64,000 nucleotides of DNA from assembly GCF_001548055.1 (NCBI RefSeq), contig NZ_AP014724.1:434001-498000 (forward strand). Direction: 5' to 3'. Of the stretch, positions 1 through 9,451 are shown in pieces; position 1 is the stretch's first letter, and each line of letters begins with the position of its first letter. The stretch comes from Sulfurospirillum cavolei. GTDB lineage: Bacteria > Campylobacterota > Campylobacteria > Campylobacterales > Sulfurospirillaceae. The notes under the pieces were generated by a model. It did no database searches, was not told the DNA's origin, and saw only the letters and a list, made by a program, of their open reading frames with translations. Position numbers and translations under genes: made by a program.

Positions 1-2
1 AT

Positions 3-65
3 ATTCATCCCGAACTCGAAGTGGTAAACATTTTACCCGGATCGGAAGATCAATTCGATCAATAG
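3..65 (+). CDS. 3' end of an upstream gene, possibly NifU-like
   Basis: The window opens inside an open frame whose last 20 codons read to a TAG stop 7 bases before the next start. The visible tail reads PELEVVNILPGSEDQFDQ. In C. jejuni, as I remember it, the gene before the Cj1640/murE run is a small NifU C-terminal-domain protein (Fe-S scaffold), and a tail of this kind would fit. That is inference from gene order only; the CxxC motif that would prove it lies outside the window. Confidence 0.45.
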   Translation: MHPELEVVNILPGSEDQFDQ

Positions 66-72
66 GAGCAGA

Positions 73-636
73 ATGAATCCGCATTTCCAACAAGGTATCG
101 AGTACTTTTACGAACGTCGTTTTATGGAGGCTATGCGCCATTTTGCGCTAGCACTTAGCGACAATCCGCAAGATAAAGAGGCTCGCATAGGAGCTATCTT
201 ATGCGATATGGCATCGAGCAACGAAGAGCAGGCAATGGCACTTTTCGAGTACTATTTACTGACGAAACAAAACGGTGCGCAAGACTGTGAAGATGTCATG
301 GAAGAGATTATTAATTCCGTCGAAGAAAATAGCGATAAAATCGCGCATCTTTTTAACCGCAAAGATTTAGAGGCGCGCATCAATGCCGAAAACGGCATTA
401 AATACGAAGATTTTATGGCACTCATTGAATCGCGTGGCAGTTTTAAAGAGGCGTTTGAAGACATTATGTTCTCTACGAAAGTGATTATTTCGAAAAAAGA
501 GGATTTTGTCGACTTCCTTGCGAAATTGATCGACAACGGATTTATCGAAATGTCGCTTAACTACCTTGAGAGTGCCGTAACGCTCTTCCCGAACGACGAG
601 CAACTGCTCTCGTTAATCAAAAAAGTTCAAAAATAA
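73..636 (+). CDS. TPR-like helical protein (Cj1640-type), unknown function
   Basis: This 187-residue protein begins at ATG, with an AGGAG Shine-Dalgarno overlapping the end of the preceding gene. Residues 4-60 look like tetratricopeptide helices (QQGIEYFYERRFMEAMRHFA, then a second helical pair), and the C-terminal part is also helical (FIEMSLNYLESAVTLFPNDE). No signal peptide or membrane segment is seen, so it should be cytosolic. It lies just upstream of murE with a 10-base gap, the same place as an uncharacterised C. jejuni gene. The function is not known; the fold suggests protein-protein contacts. Confidence 0.8.
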   Translation: MNPHFQQGIEYFYERRFMEAMRHFALALSDNPQDKEARIGAILCDMASSNEEQAMALFEYYLLTKQNGAQDCEDVMEEIINSVEENSDKIAHLFNRKDLEARINAENGIKYEDFMALIESRGSFKEAFEDIMFSTKVIISKKEDFVDFLAKLIDNGFIEMSLNYLESAVTLFPNDEQLLSLIKKVQK

Positions 637-646
637 AGAGCCTATC

Positions 647-1960
647 GTGAAAATCGAGTTAAAAAATTCAGCACCGTTTTTACATGTAACGGATAATTCC
701 AATGAATGCGATGCCTCTAGCATCTTTGTCGTCACCGATTTGAACGCTTCGTATCGCCAAAGCGCGTTGGATCGCGGTTGTACGAAAGTTATTTCGCCGC
801 AGGCATGCTTGGAGCTTTTAGGCATCCAAGACCGTATTAAAATTATCGGTATTACCGGTACGAACGGCAAAACGACGACGGCTGCCGCGATTTATTCGAT
901 TTTGCTTGATTTGGGAAAGAAAGCGGGTTTGCAGGGTACGCGCGGTTGTTTTATCAACGAAACCCGTATCGAAGACAAAAGTTTAACGACGCCGCCTATT
1001 TTACAAACGATTAAAAATTTGAAAACGGCACTAGATGCAGGATGCGAGTATTTCGTAATGGAAGTCAGTTCGCATGCGATTGTTCAAAACCGTATCGACG
1101 GACTCCCGTTTGCTTTGAAAATTTTAACGAACGTGACTCAAGATCATCTGGATTTTCATAAAACGATCGACGAATACATTGCCGTGAAAAGCCGTTTTTT
1201 TGAAGACGAGGGTTTAAAGCTCATCAACAAAGACGAGAGCAATATTCGCTACAACCGTATGCAAGCGTTTAGTTACGGTATCGAGCATCCCGCCACGTAT
1301 AAAATTCTTGCGTATGCGCTTAAAGACGGTATTAGTGCAGCGGTTGCCAAAAACAATTCGGTGTACGAATTCGAATCGCCTCTGCACGGTTTTTTTAATC
1401 TCTATAACCTTCTTGCCGCCGTAAGCGCGATCGATTGTCTGGGCGTAGCTTCTATGGAAGCCATTTGCGAAGCCGTGGAAAACTTCGGCGGTGTGGAAGG
1501 ACGTATGGAAGTCGTGAGTCGAGAGCCTTTGGTCATCGTCGATTTTGCGCATACGCCCGATGGTATGGAAAAAGTGATGGAAAGCATGAAAGACCAAAAT
1601 ATGATCGTCGTCTTCGGCGCAGGCGGCGATCGAGACCGCACGAAGCGACCGAAGATGGGAGCAGTCGCAGAGCGTTACGCTCAGAAAATTATCGTTACGA
1701 GCGACAACCCTCGCTCGGAAGAACCTCAAAGCATTATTGACGAAATCTTAGCGGGTATGCACGGTTCCAGGCCGATTTACGTTGAAGTCGACCGCGCTTG
1801 CGCCATTGAAAAAGCGCTACGCCTCCAAGCACCGAACGAAGTGCTTTTGATCCTCGGAAAAGGGGATGAAACCTACCAAGAGATCGCCGGAAAAAAATAT
1901 CCGTTCGACGATCGCGAAATCGTTAAAGCGTTAATCGCCGAATTGCCTAAGCAAAAATAG
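647..1960 (+). CDS. murE: UDP-MurNAc-L-Ala-D-Glu:meso-diaminopimelate ligase
   Basis: MurE adds meso-diaminopimelate to UDP-MurNAc-L-Ala-D-Glu in cytosolic peptidoglycan precursor synthesis, using ATP. The start is GTG. The ATP-binding loop GTNGKTT is at about residues 71-77, the central domain carries the ligase motif EVSSHAI, and DNPRSEEP near residue 353 is the signature that selects diaminopimelate over lysine. At 437 residues it is shorter than the E. coli enzyme because the N-terminal domain is compact, as is usual in Campylobacterota. It is followed by an AT-rich inverted repeat and panD. Confidence 0.96.
   Translation: MKIELKNSAPFLHVTDNSNECDASSIFVVTDLNASYRQSALDRGCTKVISPQACLELLGIQDRIKIIGITGTNGKTTTAAAIYSILLDLGKKAGLQGTRGCFINETRIEDKSLTTPPILQTIKNLKTALDAGCEYFVMEVSSHAIVQNRIDGLPFALKILTNVTQDHLDFHKTIDEYIAVKSRFFEDEGLKLINKDESNIRYNRMQAFSYGIEHPATYKILAYALKDGISAAVAKNNSVYEFESPLHGFFNLYNLLAAVSAIDCLGVASMEAICEAVENFGGVEGRMEVVSREPLVIVDFAHTPDGMEKVMESMKDQNMIVVFGAGGDRDRTKRPKMGAVAERYAQKIIVTSDNPRSEEPQSIIDEILAGMHGSRPIYVEVDRACAIEKALRLQAPNEVLLILGKGDETYQEIAGKKYPFDDREIVKALIAELPKQK
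680..689. repeat. TTACATGTAA palindrome, first of about 20 copies
   Basis: Exact copies of this 10-bp palindrome start at 680, 12673, 23521, 23641, 23978, 24635, 25210, 26584, 26805, 30001, 31020, 32827, 33131, 35446, 35861, 41968, 52344, 55738, 56815 and 63610. Copies lie in reading frames (as LHV or TCK codons) and in gaps. Chance would give well under one in 64 kb. Confidence 0.85.
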
Positions 1961-1962
1961 GG

Positions 1963-1980
1963 TAAAATTAAATAATTTTA
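1963..1980. repeat. AT-rich perfect inverted repeat between murE and panD
   Basis: TAAAATTA and TAATTTTA are separated by AA directly after the murE stop and 20 bases before panD. It may be a weak promoter region or operator; nothing else is known. Confidence 0.35.
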
Positions 1981-2000
1981 TTCATGAGGATTACAAAGCG

Positions 2001-2366
2001 ATGACCCTAGAGATGTTGTACGCCAAAATTCATCGAGCGACGGTCACGGACGCCAACTTAAATTACGTCGGTTCCATTACGATCGATAAAGAACTGATCG
2101 AAGCCAGCCGCTTAAGAGTCGGACAAAAAGTCGAAGTCGTCAATATCAATAACGGAGAGCGTTTTACGACGTACGTGATCGAAGGAAAAGCCGGCGCAAA
2201 AGATATCTGTTTGAACGGAGCGGCGGCACGCAAAGCACACATCGGCGATAAAATCATTATTATTGCCTATGCTCATTTGAGCGAAGAAGAGCTCAAAACG
2301 TTTAAACCGACGGTTGCTTTAGTCGATGAAACCAATGCTTTGGTCGAAGTGCGAGATTATATCTGA
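2001..2366 (+). CDS. panD: aspartate 1-decarboxylase precursor
   Basis: PanD makes beta-alanine from aspartate for pantothenate and coenzyme A. It is a pyruvoyl enzyme that cleaves itself between Gly24 and Ser25; here that site is seen in NYVGSITID, with Ser25 becoming the pyruvoyl group. Lys9 and Tyr58-type residues of the family fall in conserved-looking stretches ([22 protein letters not shown]). The length of 121 residues is normal. Its TGA stop overlaps the ATG of the next gene, which suggests coupled translation. Confidence 0.96.
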   Translation: MTLEMLYAKIHRATVTDANLNYVGSITIDKELIEASRLRVGQKVEVVNINNGERFTTYVIEGKAGAKDICLNGAAARKAHIGDKIIIIAYAHLSEEELKTFKPTVALVDETNALVEVRDYI

Positions 2367-2683
2367 TGTTTGATAATTTTGATTTATCGAAAATGACCGC
2401 AATGCTTGAAGAGGCGCAAAAACAAGCGCAAAAAATGCAAGAAGAGGCTCAAAATAAAGAATTCACGGCTAAAAGCGGCGGTGGATTGGTTCGCGTGAGT
2501 ATGAACGGTTCGGGCGAAGTGATCGATATCGGTATTGACGATTCGCTTTTAAGCGATAAAGAATCGCTGCAAATTTTGGTGATGAGCGCGATTAACGACG
2601 TGTTAAAAATGGTTGAAGAGAATAAAAAATTAGCCACGACTCAAATGCTCTCAAGCATTGGAGGATTCGGTACGAAAAGCTAA
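2366..2683 (+). CDS. YbaB/EbfC nucleoid-associated protein
   Basis: A 105-residue member of the YbaB/EbfC family of small dimeric DNA-binding proteins. The N-terminal helix is rich in Gln, Glu and Lys (EEAQKQAQKMQEEAQNKEF), followed by the family's GGGLVRVSMNGSGEVIDIGI strand region. It overlaps panD by one base (TGATG). In many bacteria the gene is next to dnaX-recR; here it is within the murE-ispA run as in C. jejuni. Confidence 0.93.
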   Translation: MFDNFDLSKMTAMLEEAQKQAQKMQEEAQNKEFTAKSGGGLVRVSMNGSGEVIDIGIDDSLLSDKESLQILVMSAINDVLKMVEENKKLATTQMLSSIGGFGTKS

Positions 2684-2693
2684 GGAGTAGCAC

Positions 2694-3773
2694 GTGAAAT
2701 ACATAGGCTTTGTTTTAGGATGCTTGGCATATTCTCTCATCGCGGCCGACGCTCCCGTCGTTCCCGTCGCAGCTTCAAAAGCGGAATTTGTTTATCCCGA
2801 TTTTACGCAATGTTACGAAAAAAACAGACAATCTATCGTCTATTTCGGTAAAACGCGCGCCGTTGCCGTCAATGAAAAACAAGCCGTAGCCTATCTCAAA
2901 GAAAAACCGAACGAAGCTTTCGTACGTCACGATTACCTCTCTAATCTCTACCTTTTCGAATCGCCAAAACCGCTGATTCCCGTTAAGCTTAAACCGACCG
3001 TCGATTTGAAACTCGGCGAATGGTTAGAATCCCTCACCGATAATTCGTTGCTGGTCGTTAATGCCTCAAAAGTCGGTAAAACGTCCGACGAGCTTTTTGA
3101 ATTTGCCGGTAAAGGCGAAATCAACAGCATTGTAGGCGGCCTTTGTTGCGACATGTACGGATTGGGTATCGGCGAAGGTGCTTTTATCGCTTCGGAAGTA
3201 TTGGAAAAATTCATTGCCGGTAAATCGGCCTCGTTTAAAGAACTCGGTGCGCGATTTAGCGAAGACAACGAAGGTATTACGGTCGACTTTATCGATCCGG
3301 CTTTTAAAGATTCCAAACTCAACGTCGGCGATAAAATACAATCGCTCAACGGTATCCGCGTGAAGACGTTGGCGGATTTAAACGATGTGATTAAAAGCTT
3401 AAAAGAAGCCCCTAAATGGAACGCGCAAATTCAAAGAGGGACGTTATCGCTCGAAGTCAGCCTCTTAGCTTCCAAACCGATCGCGAAAAAGAGCGTACCG
3501 AAAAAAGTACCGTTACCGCAAGCCAAACAAGAGAGTTTTTTCCAAGCGAAAGGTTTTGCGTTTGATAAAAATTTGAATATTATCAATGTCTCCAAAGGAT
3601 CGTTTGCCGACCAAAGCGGGCTTAAGGCGGGCGATCGCTTGATGCAGATCGATACGACGCCGATCGAAACCGTTTTGCAGGCCGATGCGTACATGGCTAA
3701 AGCGTTTTCGGGAGAACATCATCTCTTGTTCGATCGAAGCGACTTTCAATTTTTCGTAACGATCAAACGCTAG
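2694..3773 (+). CDS. exported protein with PDZ domains
   Basis: GTG start preceded by AAGGAG. Residues 1-20 form a signal peptide (KYIGFVLGCLAYSLIAADA), so the protein is exported to the periplasm. Two PDZ-like regions can be read: about 195-245 (LNVGDKIQSLNGIRV) and about 285-340 (GLKAGDRLMQIDTTPI). No protease catalytic triad was recognised, so it is probably a binding or scaffold protein rather than an HtrA or Tsp protease. It corresponds by position to the C. jejuni Cj1643 PDZ protein. The client is unknown. Confidence 0.85.
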   Translation: MKYIGFVLGCLAYSLIAADAPVVPVAASKAEFVYPDFTQCYEKNRQSIVYFGKTRAVAVNEKQAVAYLKEKPNEAFVRHDYLSNLYLFESPKPLIPVKLKPTVDLKLGEWLESLTDNSLLVVNASKVGKTSDELFEFAGKGEINSIVGGLCCDMYGLGIGEGAFIASEVLEKFIAGKSASFKELGARFSEDNEGITVDFIDPAFKDSKLNVGDKIQSLNGIRVKTLADLNDVIKSLKEAPKWNAQIQRGTLSLEVSLLASKPIAKKSVPKKVPLPQAKQESFFQAKGFAFDKNLNIINVSKGSFADQSGLKAGDRLMQIDTTPIETVLQADAYMAKAFSGEHHLLFDRSDFQFFVTIKR

Positions 3774-3783
3774 AAAGGTTATT

Positions 3784-4644
3784 TTGAACTCCGTAGATTT
3801 ATTACGCCGATTTGAACGGTTTTTGCAAGAAGCTATGCCTTCGATAGAGAGTTTTCATCCGCACTTCAACCACGCGTTTCGCGAAATGCTCGACGTGGGA
3901 GGCAAGCGATTTCGTCCTTTATTGCTCTTAAGCGTAGTGCAAACATGTAAGCCGCTTTTGGTAGAAAATGCCTTACATGTAGCTCTCGGTTTAGAGATGA
4001 TGCACACGTATTCGTTGATTCACGATGATCTTCCGTGTATGGATAATGCCGCGCTTCGAAGAGGCCATCCGACCTTACATGTCACGTATGACGAAACGAC
4101 GGCGGTACTCATCGGCGACGCGTTAAACACGCATGCGTTTTATGTACTTTCAAACGCGCCGTTGAGTGATGCGATCAAAGTAAAACTGGTGTCGATTCTC
4201 TCAAGCGATGCCGGAATTTACGGTATGGTTTTAGGGCAGGCCATCGATTGTTTTTTCGAGGACAAACCTCTTTCGATCGATGAATTAACGTTTTTACACC
4301 TTCATAAAACAGCTAAATTGATTGCCGCATCGCTTCAAATGGGAGCGGTCATTTGTGAATTAGATGAAGCGACGCAAAACGCCCTATACCGCTTCGGGTT
4401 AAAATTGGGGCTTTTGTTCCAAGTGCAAGACGATATTATCGATGCGACGCTCTCCAGCGAAGAAGCGGGAAAACCGACGCAAAACGACGGGCATAAAAAT
4501 TCGTTTGTCAACCTTTTGGGGCTAGAGGGCGCACGTGCGCAAAAAAGAGCACTCTTAGAAGAGTTAAATCGCGAGGCGAATACTTTAGACGAAGCCTTGT
4601 CTCAAAAACTCAAAAGCATCGTGAACGATTATTTCAAAGGATAA
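3784..4644 (+). CDS. ispA: farnesyl/geranyl diphosphate synthase (polyprenyl synthetase family)
   Basis: The enzyme condenses isopentenyl diphosphate with allylic diphosphates to make short-chain isoprenoid diphosphates for undecaprenyl phosphate and quinone tails. The start is TTG, with AAAGG upstream. The first aspartate-rich motif DDLPCMD is near residue 80 and has the two-residue insertion typical of bacterial type FPP synthases. The second motif is DDIID near residue 216. The chain-length region (LEMMHTYSLIHDD) has small and aromatic residues consistent with a C15 product. Product length is inferred, not proven. Confidence 0.92.
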   Translation: MNSVDLLRRFERFLQEAMPSIESFHPHFNHAFREMLDVGGKRFRPLLLLSVVQTCKPLLVENALHVALGLEMMHTYSLIHDDLPCMDNAALRRGHPTLHVTYDETTAVLIGDALNTHAFYVLSNAPLSDAIKVKLVSILSSDAGIYGMVLGQAIDCFFEDKPLSIDELTFLHLHKTAKLIAASLQMGAVICELDEATQNALYRFGLKLGLLFQVQDDIIDATLSSEEAGKPTQNDGHKNSFVNLLGLEGARAQKRALLEELNREANTLDEALSQKLKSIVNDYFKG

Positions 4645-4652
4645 AATAAACT

Positions 4653-6647
4653 ATGGAAAATGAATCTTTATTAAAAAAACAAGCCGATACGATTCGATTT
4701 TTGGCGGCCGATATGGTGCAACAAGCCAACAGCGGACACCCCGGTGCGCCGATGGGACTCGCGGATATCGTGACGATTTTGGCGCGCCATATCACGCACA
4801 ATCCTCAAAATCCCAAATGGCTCAACCGCGATCGCCTTGTTTTTAGCGGTGGACATGCTTCGGCGTTAGTGTATTCGTTTTTGCATTTAAGCGGTTACGA
4901 CATTAGCTTGGACGATCTTAAACAATTTCGACAATTGGGCAGTAAAACGCCCGGACATCCCGAATACGGCGACGTTCCCGGCGTAGAAGTCACGACGGGG
5001 CCTTTGGGACAAGGCATCTCCAATGCGGTCGGTTTTGCGATGGCGAGCAAATATGCGGCGACGCTTCTTAATACGCCTGCAACGCCTTTAATTACGCATA
5101 AAGTGTATTGTTTATGCGGTGACGGAGATTTGCAAGAGGGGATTAGTTATGAAGCATGTTCTTTAGCGGGACATTTGGGGTTGGATAACCTTGTCGTCAT
5201 TTACGACAGCAATGCAATTACGATCGAAGGCGACACGTCGATTGCATGGAGCGAAGACGTGAAACACCGTTTTGAAGCACAAGGTTGGGAAGTTTCACGT
5301 ATCGACGGACATGATTACGATGAAATTAATGCCGTTTTGGAGCAAGCCAAAGAGCAAAGCAAACCCTATTTAATTATTGCCGATACGACGATTGCCAAAG
5401 GTGCATGTGCTTTAGAGGGTAGTCATCACGCTCACGGTGCGCCATTGGGTGTTGAAGAGATTAAAAACGCTAAAATCAAAGCGGGTTTCGATCCCGAAAA
5501 AACGTTTTTTGTCGCCGAAGAGGTTAAAGCACGTTTTGAATGTGCTCGCGAAAAAGGCGACCTTGCCGAGGCAACATGGAACAAACGTCTTCAAACCGAA
5601 GCGAGTGCAGAACAAAAAGCGTTGCTTGAGGCGTTGGAACATCCCGATTTCTCACGTATTCAATGGCCCGTTTTCGATAAAGATATTGCCACGCGCGACA
5701 GCAACGGGCAGATTTTAAATGCGATTGCGCAAGCGATTCCCGGCTTTTTGGGCGGAAGCGCCGATCTTGGGCCTTCCAATAAAAGTGAATTAAAAGAGAT
5801 GGGCGATTTTCCTTTAGGACGCAATATTCACTTTGGAATCCGTGAACATGCCATGGGCGCGATTTGCAATGCTTTTGCGTTGTACGGTCTGTTTATCCCT
5901 TATGGTGCGACTTTTTTTATTTTTAGCGATTATATGAAACCTGCCGTTCGTTTAGCGGCATTGATGAAACTCAAAAATTTTTACATCTGGACGCATGACA
6001 GTATCGGTGTAGGCGAAGACGGCCCTACGCATCAGCCTATTGAGCAATTAACCCAATTTAGGGCATTACCGAATTTCTACGTTTTCCGCCCGTGCGACGG
6101 AAGGGAAAACGTTAAAGCATGGCAAAAAGCACTGCGTATGCATGCTCCGTGCGCCTTTGTCTGTTCCCGCCAAAAATTAAGAGCCTTGAAAGATACGCGC
6201 GATTTCGGCGACGTGGAAAACGGCGGATATTTGCTTAAAAAGCGCGAAAACGCCAAAGTAACCGTCATGGCAAGCGGTAGTGAAGTCTATTTGGCATTGG
6301 AAGTCGCGTGTTATCTTTCGATGTTCGGTATCCCAAGCAACGTTGTGAGCGTTCCGTGTTTCGATCTTTTGGTCGAGCAAGACGAGACCTATCTGCAAAC
6401 TATTATTGAGCCGCAAACGAAAGTAATCGCGATCGAAGCGGGAGCGGGCTTGGAGTGGTACCGTTTTGCCGACAAAGTGATCGCAATGGAGCGTTTCGGA
6501 GCGAGCGGACCTGCGGAGTTATTGTTTGAAAAATTCGGTTTTAGAGCGCACGAAGCAACCAAAGCGGCATGTGAATTTTTGAACCTCAATTACGATGCGT
6601 TAAAAGCCGAGTTAGAGCGGGATAATGAAAAAAAACATTGTGTTTGA
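4653..6647 (+). CDS. tkt: transketolase
   Basis: Transketolase moves two-carbon units between sugar phosphates with thiamine diphosphate, in the non-oxidative pentose phosphate pathway. The cofactor-binding motif GDGDLQEG is near residue 155. The ketolase-specific H-rich stretches (SGHPGAPMG, GGHASALVYS, SHHAHGAPLG, FGIREHAMGA) are all present. The length of 664 residues is normal for a full-length enzyme. It follows ispA by 8 bases and its last 23 bases overlap the next gene in another frame. Confidence 0.97.
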   Translation: MENESLLKKQADTIRFLAADMVQQANSGHPGAPMGLADIVTILARHITHNPQNPKWLNRDRLVFSGGHASALVYSFLHLSGYDISLDDLKQFRQLGSKTPGHPEYGDVPGVEVTTGPLGQGISNAVGFAMASKYAATLLNTPATPLITHKVYCLCGDGDLQEGISYEACSLAGHLGLDNLVVIYDSNAITIEGDTSIAWSEDVKHRFEAQGWEVSRIDGHDYDEINAVLEQAKEQSKPYLIIADTTIAKGACALEGSHHAHGAPLGVEEIKNAKIKAGFDPEKTFFVAEEVKARFECAREKGDLAEATWNKRLQTEASAEQKALLEALEHPDFSRIQWPVFDKDIATRDSNGQILNAIAQAIPGFLGGSADLGPSNKSELKEMGDFPLGRNIHFGIREHAMGAICNAFALYGLFIPYGATFFIFSDYMKPAVRLAALMKLKNFYIWTHDSIGVGEDGPTHQPIEQLTQFRALPNFYVFRPCDGRENVKAWQKALRMHAPCAFVCSRQKLRALKDTRDFGDVENGGYLLKKRENAKVTVMASGSEVYLALEVACYLSMFGIPSNVVSVPCFDLLVEQDETYLQTIIEPQTKVIAIEAGAGLEWYRFADKVIAMERFGASGPAELLFEKFGFRAHEATKAACEFLNLNYDALKAELERDNEKKHCV

Positions 6648-7281
6648 TTTGGACGGTACGCTGCTTGATACCCTAGAAGATATTGCGATTAGCGCGAATG
6701 AAGCTTTGAAAACTTTGGGTTTTGAAGCGCGTCCTATCGAGTGTTACCGTTATTACGTCGGTGAAGGTGTTTTTAAACTGTTTGAAAATATCTTTGCCCA
6801 AGACGTACAGTCGCACGAAACGATCCTTCGTGCGGTCGAACTTTTTGAAGCGCACTATGCAACGCAATTTGATCGCCATACCCAACCTTACGAGGGTATC
6901 GGTAAACTTTTGAGTTTTTTACAGGCTCGAGGGTTTAAAATGGCGATTCTTTCCAACAAGCCCGATGCATTTACGAAAAAATGCGCCTTAAAATATTTTA
7001 GAACGTGGAAATTTGAAGCGGTTTTCGGCGTCCGCGAGGGCGTGCCTCGCAAACCCGATCCTACGGCTGTTTTAGAGATTTGCGAGCGTTTTTCTGCGCT
7101 GCCTGAAGAGTGTTTTTATTTGGGCGATACGATGATCGACATGCAAACCGCCAATCGTGCGGGAATGAAGGCCATCGGAGCGTTATGGGGGTTTCGTGAC
7201 GAAGCAGAATTACGCGAACATCATGCGGCGCATCTTGCCAAAACGCCCGGCGAGGTTATCAAACTGCTCGCCGCGGTTTAA
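6625..7281 (+). CDS. gph: HAD-family phosphoglycolate phosphatase-like protein
   Basis: A 218-residue HAD phosphatase with the nucleophile motif DLDGTLLDT at residues 7-15, motif II in LSNKPD and motif III/IV in KPDPTAV and LGDTMIDMQTA. The best match from memory is phosphoglycolate phosphatase, which clears 2-phosphoglycolate made during DNA repair. HAD substrate assignment is uncertain. The start lies 23 bases inside the 3' end of tkt, so the two are probably translated in a coupled way. Confidence 0.82.
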   Translation: MKKNIVFDLDGTLLDTLEDIAISANEALKTLGFEARPIECYRYYVGEGVFKLFENIFAQDVQSHETILRAVELFEAHYATQFDRHTQPYEGIGKLLSFLQARGFKMAILSNKPDAFTKKCALKYFRTWKFEAVFGVREGVPRKPDPTAVLEICERFSALPEECFYLGDTMIDMQTANRAGMKAIGALWGFRDEAELREHHAAHLAKTPGEVIKLLAAV

Positions 7282-7360
7282 CAAAAAAGTCACCTCACGT
7301 TTCAGGCAAAGCTCTTGAAGCGTCTAAGACAATTTCTCTCTAATCTTCCATTTGATCGTA

Positions 7361-7399
7361 AAAAAGCGACCTTGGCGTGTTTGTCACGGCATAAGGTCG
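7361..7399 (-). terminator. terminator of the chemoreceptor gene
   Basis: On the minus strand CGACCTT and AAGGTCG form a stem (7367-7373 with 7393-7399) with an inner CGTG/CACG pair. The stem is followed by a run of T (7366-7361 region read on the minus strand). It sits 9 bases past the stop of the chemoreceptor. Confidence 0.7.
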
Positions 7400-7407
7400 A
7401 TTTGCGA

Positions 7408-9273
7408 TTAGGATTTAAATTTCCCCAGTTCGTTGTTGAGGTTTTCGGTCATGACATGTAAGTGTTCGGACGCCTGAGAAACGTTGTCGATGCTGAGCGT
7501 ATTTTCTTTGGATAGGGCGTTGATTTTCTCGATCTCTATGACCATCGCTTTAATTTGCGCAGCGGTATCGACAAAACTTTCAAGCGTGACGCGTGTCTCT
7601 TGAAGCGTCTCTTGAATTGTCGTATCGATAGCGTTCATACCGTCTTGCAAAGCGGCGGAAATATGCGCTAATTCGCCTACTTCATGCGCATTGTGCGCAA
7701 TGTCGGTATTGGCATCCATGATGGATTGAACGACGACGTTGATGGTCGCGTCGATTTCCACAAGGCTTTTTTGCGTACGCTCTGCCAGTTTCCTCACTTC
7801 GTCGGCAACCACGGCAAATCCTCGTCCATGTTCTCCCGCCCTTGCTGCTTCAATAGCAGCATTGAGTGCTAAGAGGTTGGTTTGGTCTGCAATATCACGG
7901 ATAATGCTTAAGACCTCTTTGACTTCATTAGCATTTTGGCTGACCGTATTCAGACGTTCTGCTAAGTTTTGCTCTTTGGCTGCTGTGGCTTGCATGGTAT
8001 TTTCTAGCTGTTCGACTTTGGTTTTAACCCCTGCAATATCTCCTTGGGTCTTACGCAACGCTTCTTGAGATGATTTAGCTTTGGTCACAGACGTTTCAAT
8101 ATTTTTCACCAAAGCGATACCCTCTTCTTTGGTATGTTCTACAATCTTGGATTCGGTATCGACATTTTTAACCACTTCAGAGGCGGTACGAGAGAGCTCT
8201 TCTGAGATAGAAGCATTTTCGCTACTGATGGTTTTTGATTTATTGACAATCTCATGAAGTTTTTCAATAAACTTATTAATATTACTGGATACATGAGAAA
8301 ACTCATCATTGGCTGCAACACTTAGTCTTTGTCTTAAATCACCTTCACTACTGGATAACTCTTCGACAACACTATTGAGTTTATCCAGTGGTCTTAGCAA
8401 TGCTTTGATGAGCACGATCATTATCCCGATGGATACTATTAGCATTACGATGCCTAGGAGTATTAAATCTCTGATTTGAGACGTTAAAAAGCGGTAAGCT
8501 TCATCTTTATCGAACGTAATACCAGGAATCCATCCACTCTCTTTGGAAACTTTGTAAGCGAAGATTTTATGTTCGTTATTGAATTCATAGTTCAGTAAGC
8601 CCTCCTTCACATCGCCAAATTTGGATGCCAAGATGGACTCTTTATTTAAACGGTTTTTATCAGGATGTGCAATAATAATTTTTTTGGTGTCCAAAAGCAT
8701 GCCATGGCCACCGTTAAAATTAACATCACCTACGGTTTTTACTAATGTGTCCAGTGTGATATCGATGCCGATAACACCTTGAAATTGATTATTGTACATA
8801 ATAGGTGCCATAATCGTTACCATGAGCACTTTAGCAGTTGCTCCGATGTAAGCATCGGTAATGCCGACTTTTCTTTCTTCTTTTGCTTGCTTATACCAAG
8901 GTCTTAATCGTGGGTCGTAACCTTCTTTTTGTGCTTTCCCACTTCCATAAATCATTCTGCCATCTTCGAATCCTATGTAAGATTCAAGAGCACCACATGT
9001 GAGCATAAAATTTTTGAGTTGTTTTTGCAACGTTTGTTGATTCATAGAAGCACTATTGTCCAAGGAATGCGCCGCTCCATCGACACTTCTTTTGGTAGAA
9101 GCAATCCACAAATCAATATAATCTGTCAGTGAACGCGACGCCATTGTCAGACTTTTTTCCACTTGGGCGATGCTATTTTTTTTCGTATCTATGTAGCTAA
9201 AAAAGCTAAAGATACTGAGACTTAGAAACATTAATACGGAAATACTCAAGATAATTTTGGCTTTGAATGACAT
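7408..9273 (-). CDS. methyl-accepting chemotaxis protein with double Cache sensor
   Basis: A membrane chemoreceptor that passes ligand signals to CheA/CheW. The order is: membrane helix at about 6-27; periplasmic double-Cache sensor at about 30-265 (conserved [11 protein letters not shown] and VTIMAPI stretches); second membrane helix about 268-290; HAMP; methylation helices; then the invariant signalling tip ([18 protein letters not shown]) near residue 464. No C-terminal CheR-binding pentapeptide is seen. An ATG 24 bases upstream gives a longer frame, but AAAGGAG lies inside that extension, 7 bases before MSFKAK, so MSFKAK is taken as the start. The ligand is unknown. Confidence 0.93.
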   Translation of the reverse strand: MSFKAKIILSISVLMFLSLSIFSFFSYIDTKKNSIAQVEKSLTMASRSLTDYIDLWIASTKRSVDGAAHSLDNSASMNQQTLQKQLKNFMLTCGALESYIGFEDGRMIYGSGKAQKEGYDPRLRPWYKQAKEERKVGITDAYIGATAKVLMVTIMAPIMYNNQFQGVIGIDITLDTLVKTVGDVNFNGGHGMLLDTKKIIIAHPDKNRLNKESILASKFGDVKEGLLNYEFNNEHKIFAYKVSKESGWIPGITFDKDEAYRFLTSQIRDLILLGIVMLIVSIGIMIVLIKALLRPLDKLNSVVEELSSSEGDLRQRLSVAANDEFSHVSSNINKFIEKLHEIVNKSKTISSENASISEELSRTASEVVKNVDTESKIVEHTKEEGIALVKNIETSVTKAKSSQEALRKTQGDIAGVKTKVEQLENTMQATAAKEQNLAERLNTVSQNANEVKEVLSIIRDIADQTNLLALNAAIEAARAGEHGRGFAVVADEVRKLAERTQKSLVEIDATINVVVQSIMDANTDIAHNAHEVGELAHISAALQDGMNAIDTTIQETLQETRVTLESFVDTAAQIKAMVIEIEKINALSKENTLSIDNVSQASEHLHVMTENLNNELGKFKS

Positions 9274-9451
9274 TTCCATTCTCCTTTTTGATGTCATAAA
9301 ACATTAATGATTGATTTTACTCATTTACAAAGATTTGAAAATGACTTTTAAATCTATAGTATGAAAAAAAGTGGAACTTTGAATACTAAAGAAACAACAA
9401 GCAAGATTGCGTTACAATTGCCTATAAAACTACATTTTTTGAGGATTTTTT

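Noticed and set aside
1214..1729. Minus-strand frame of 171 codons in murE
   Set aside because: Shadow of a well-supported enzyme; His/Phe/Arg-rich with no motif.
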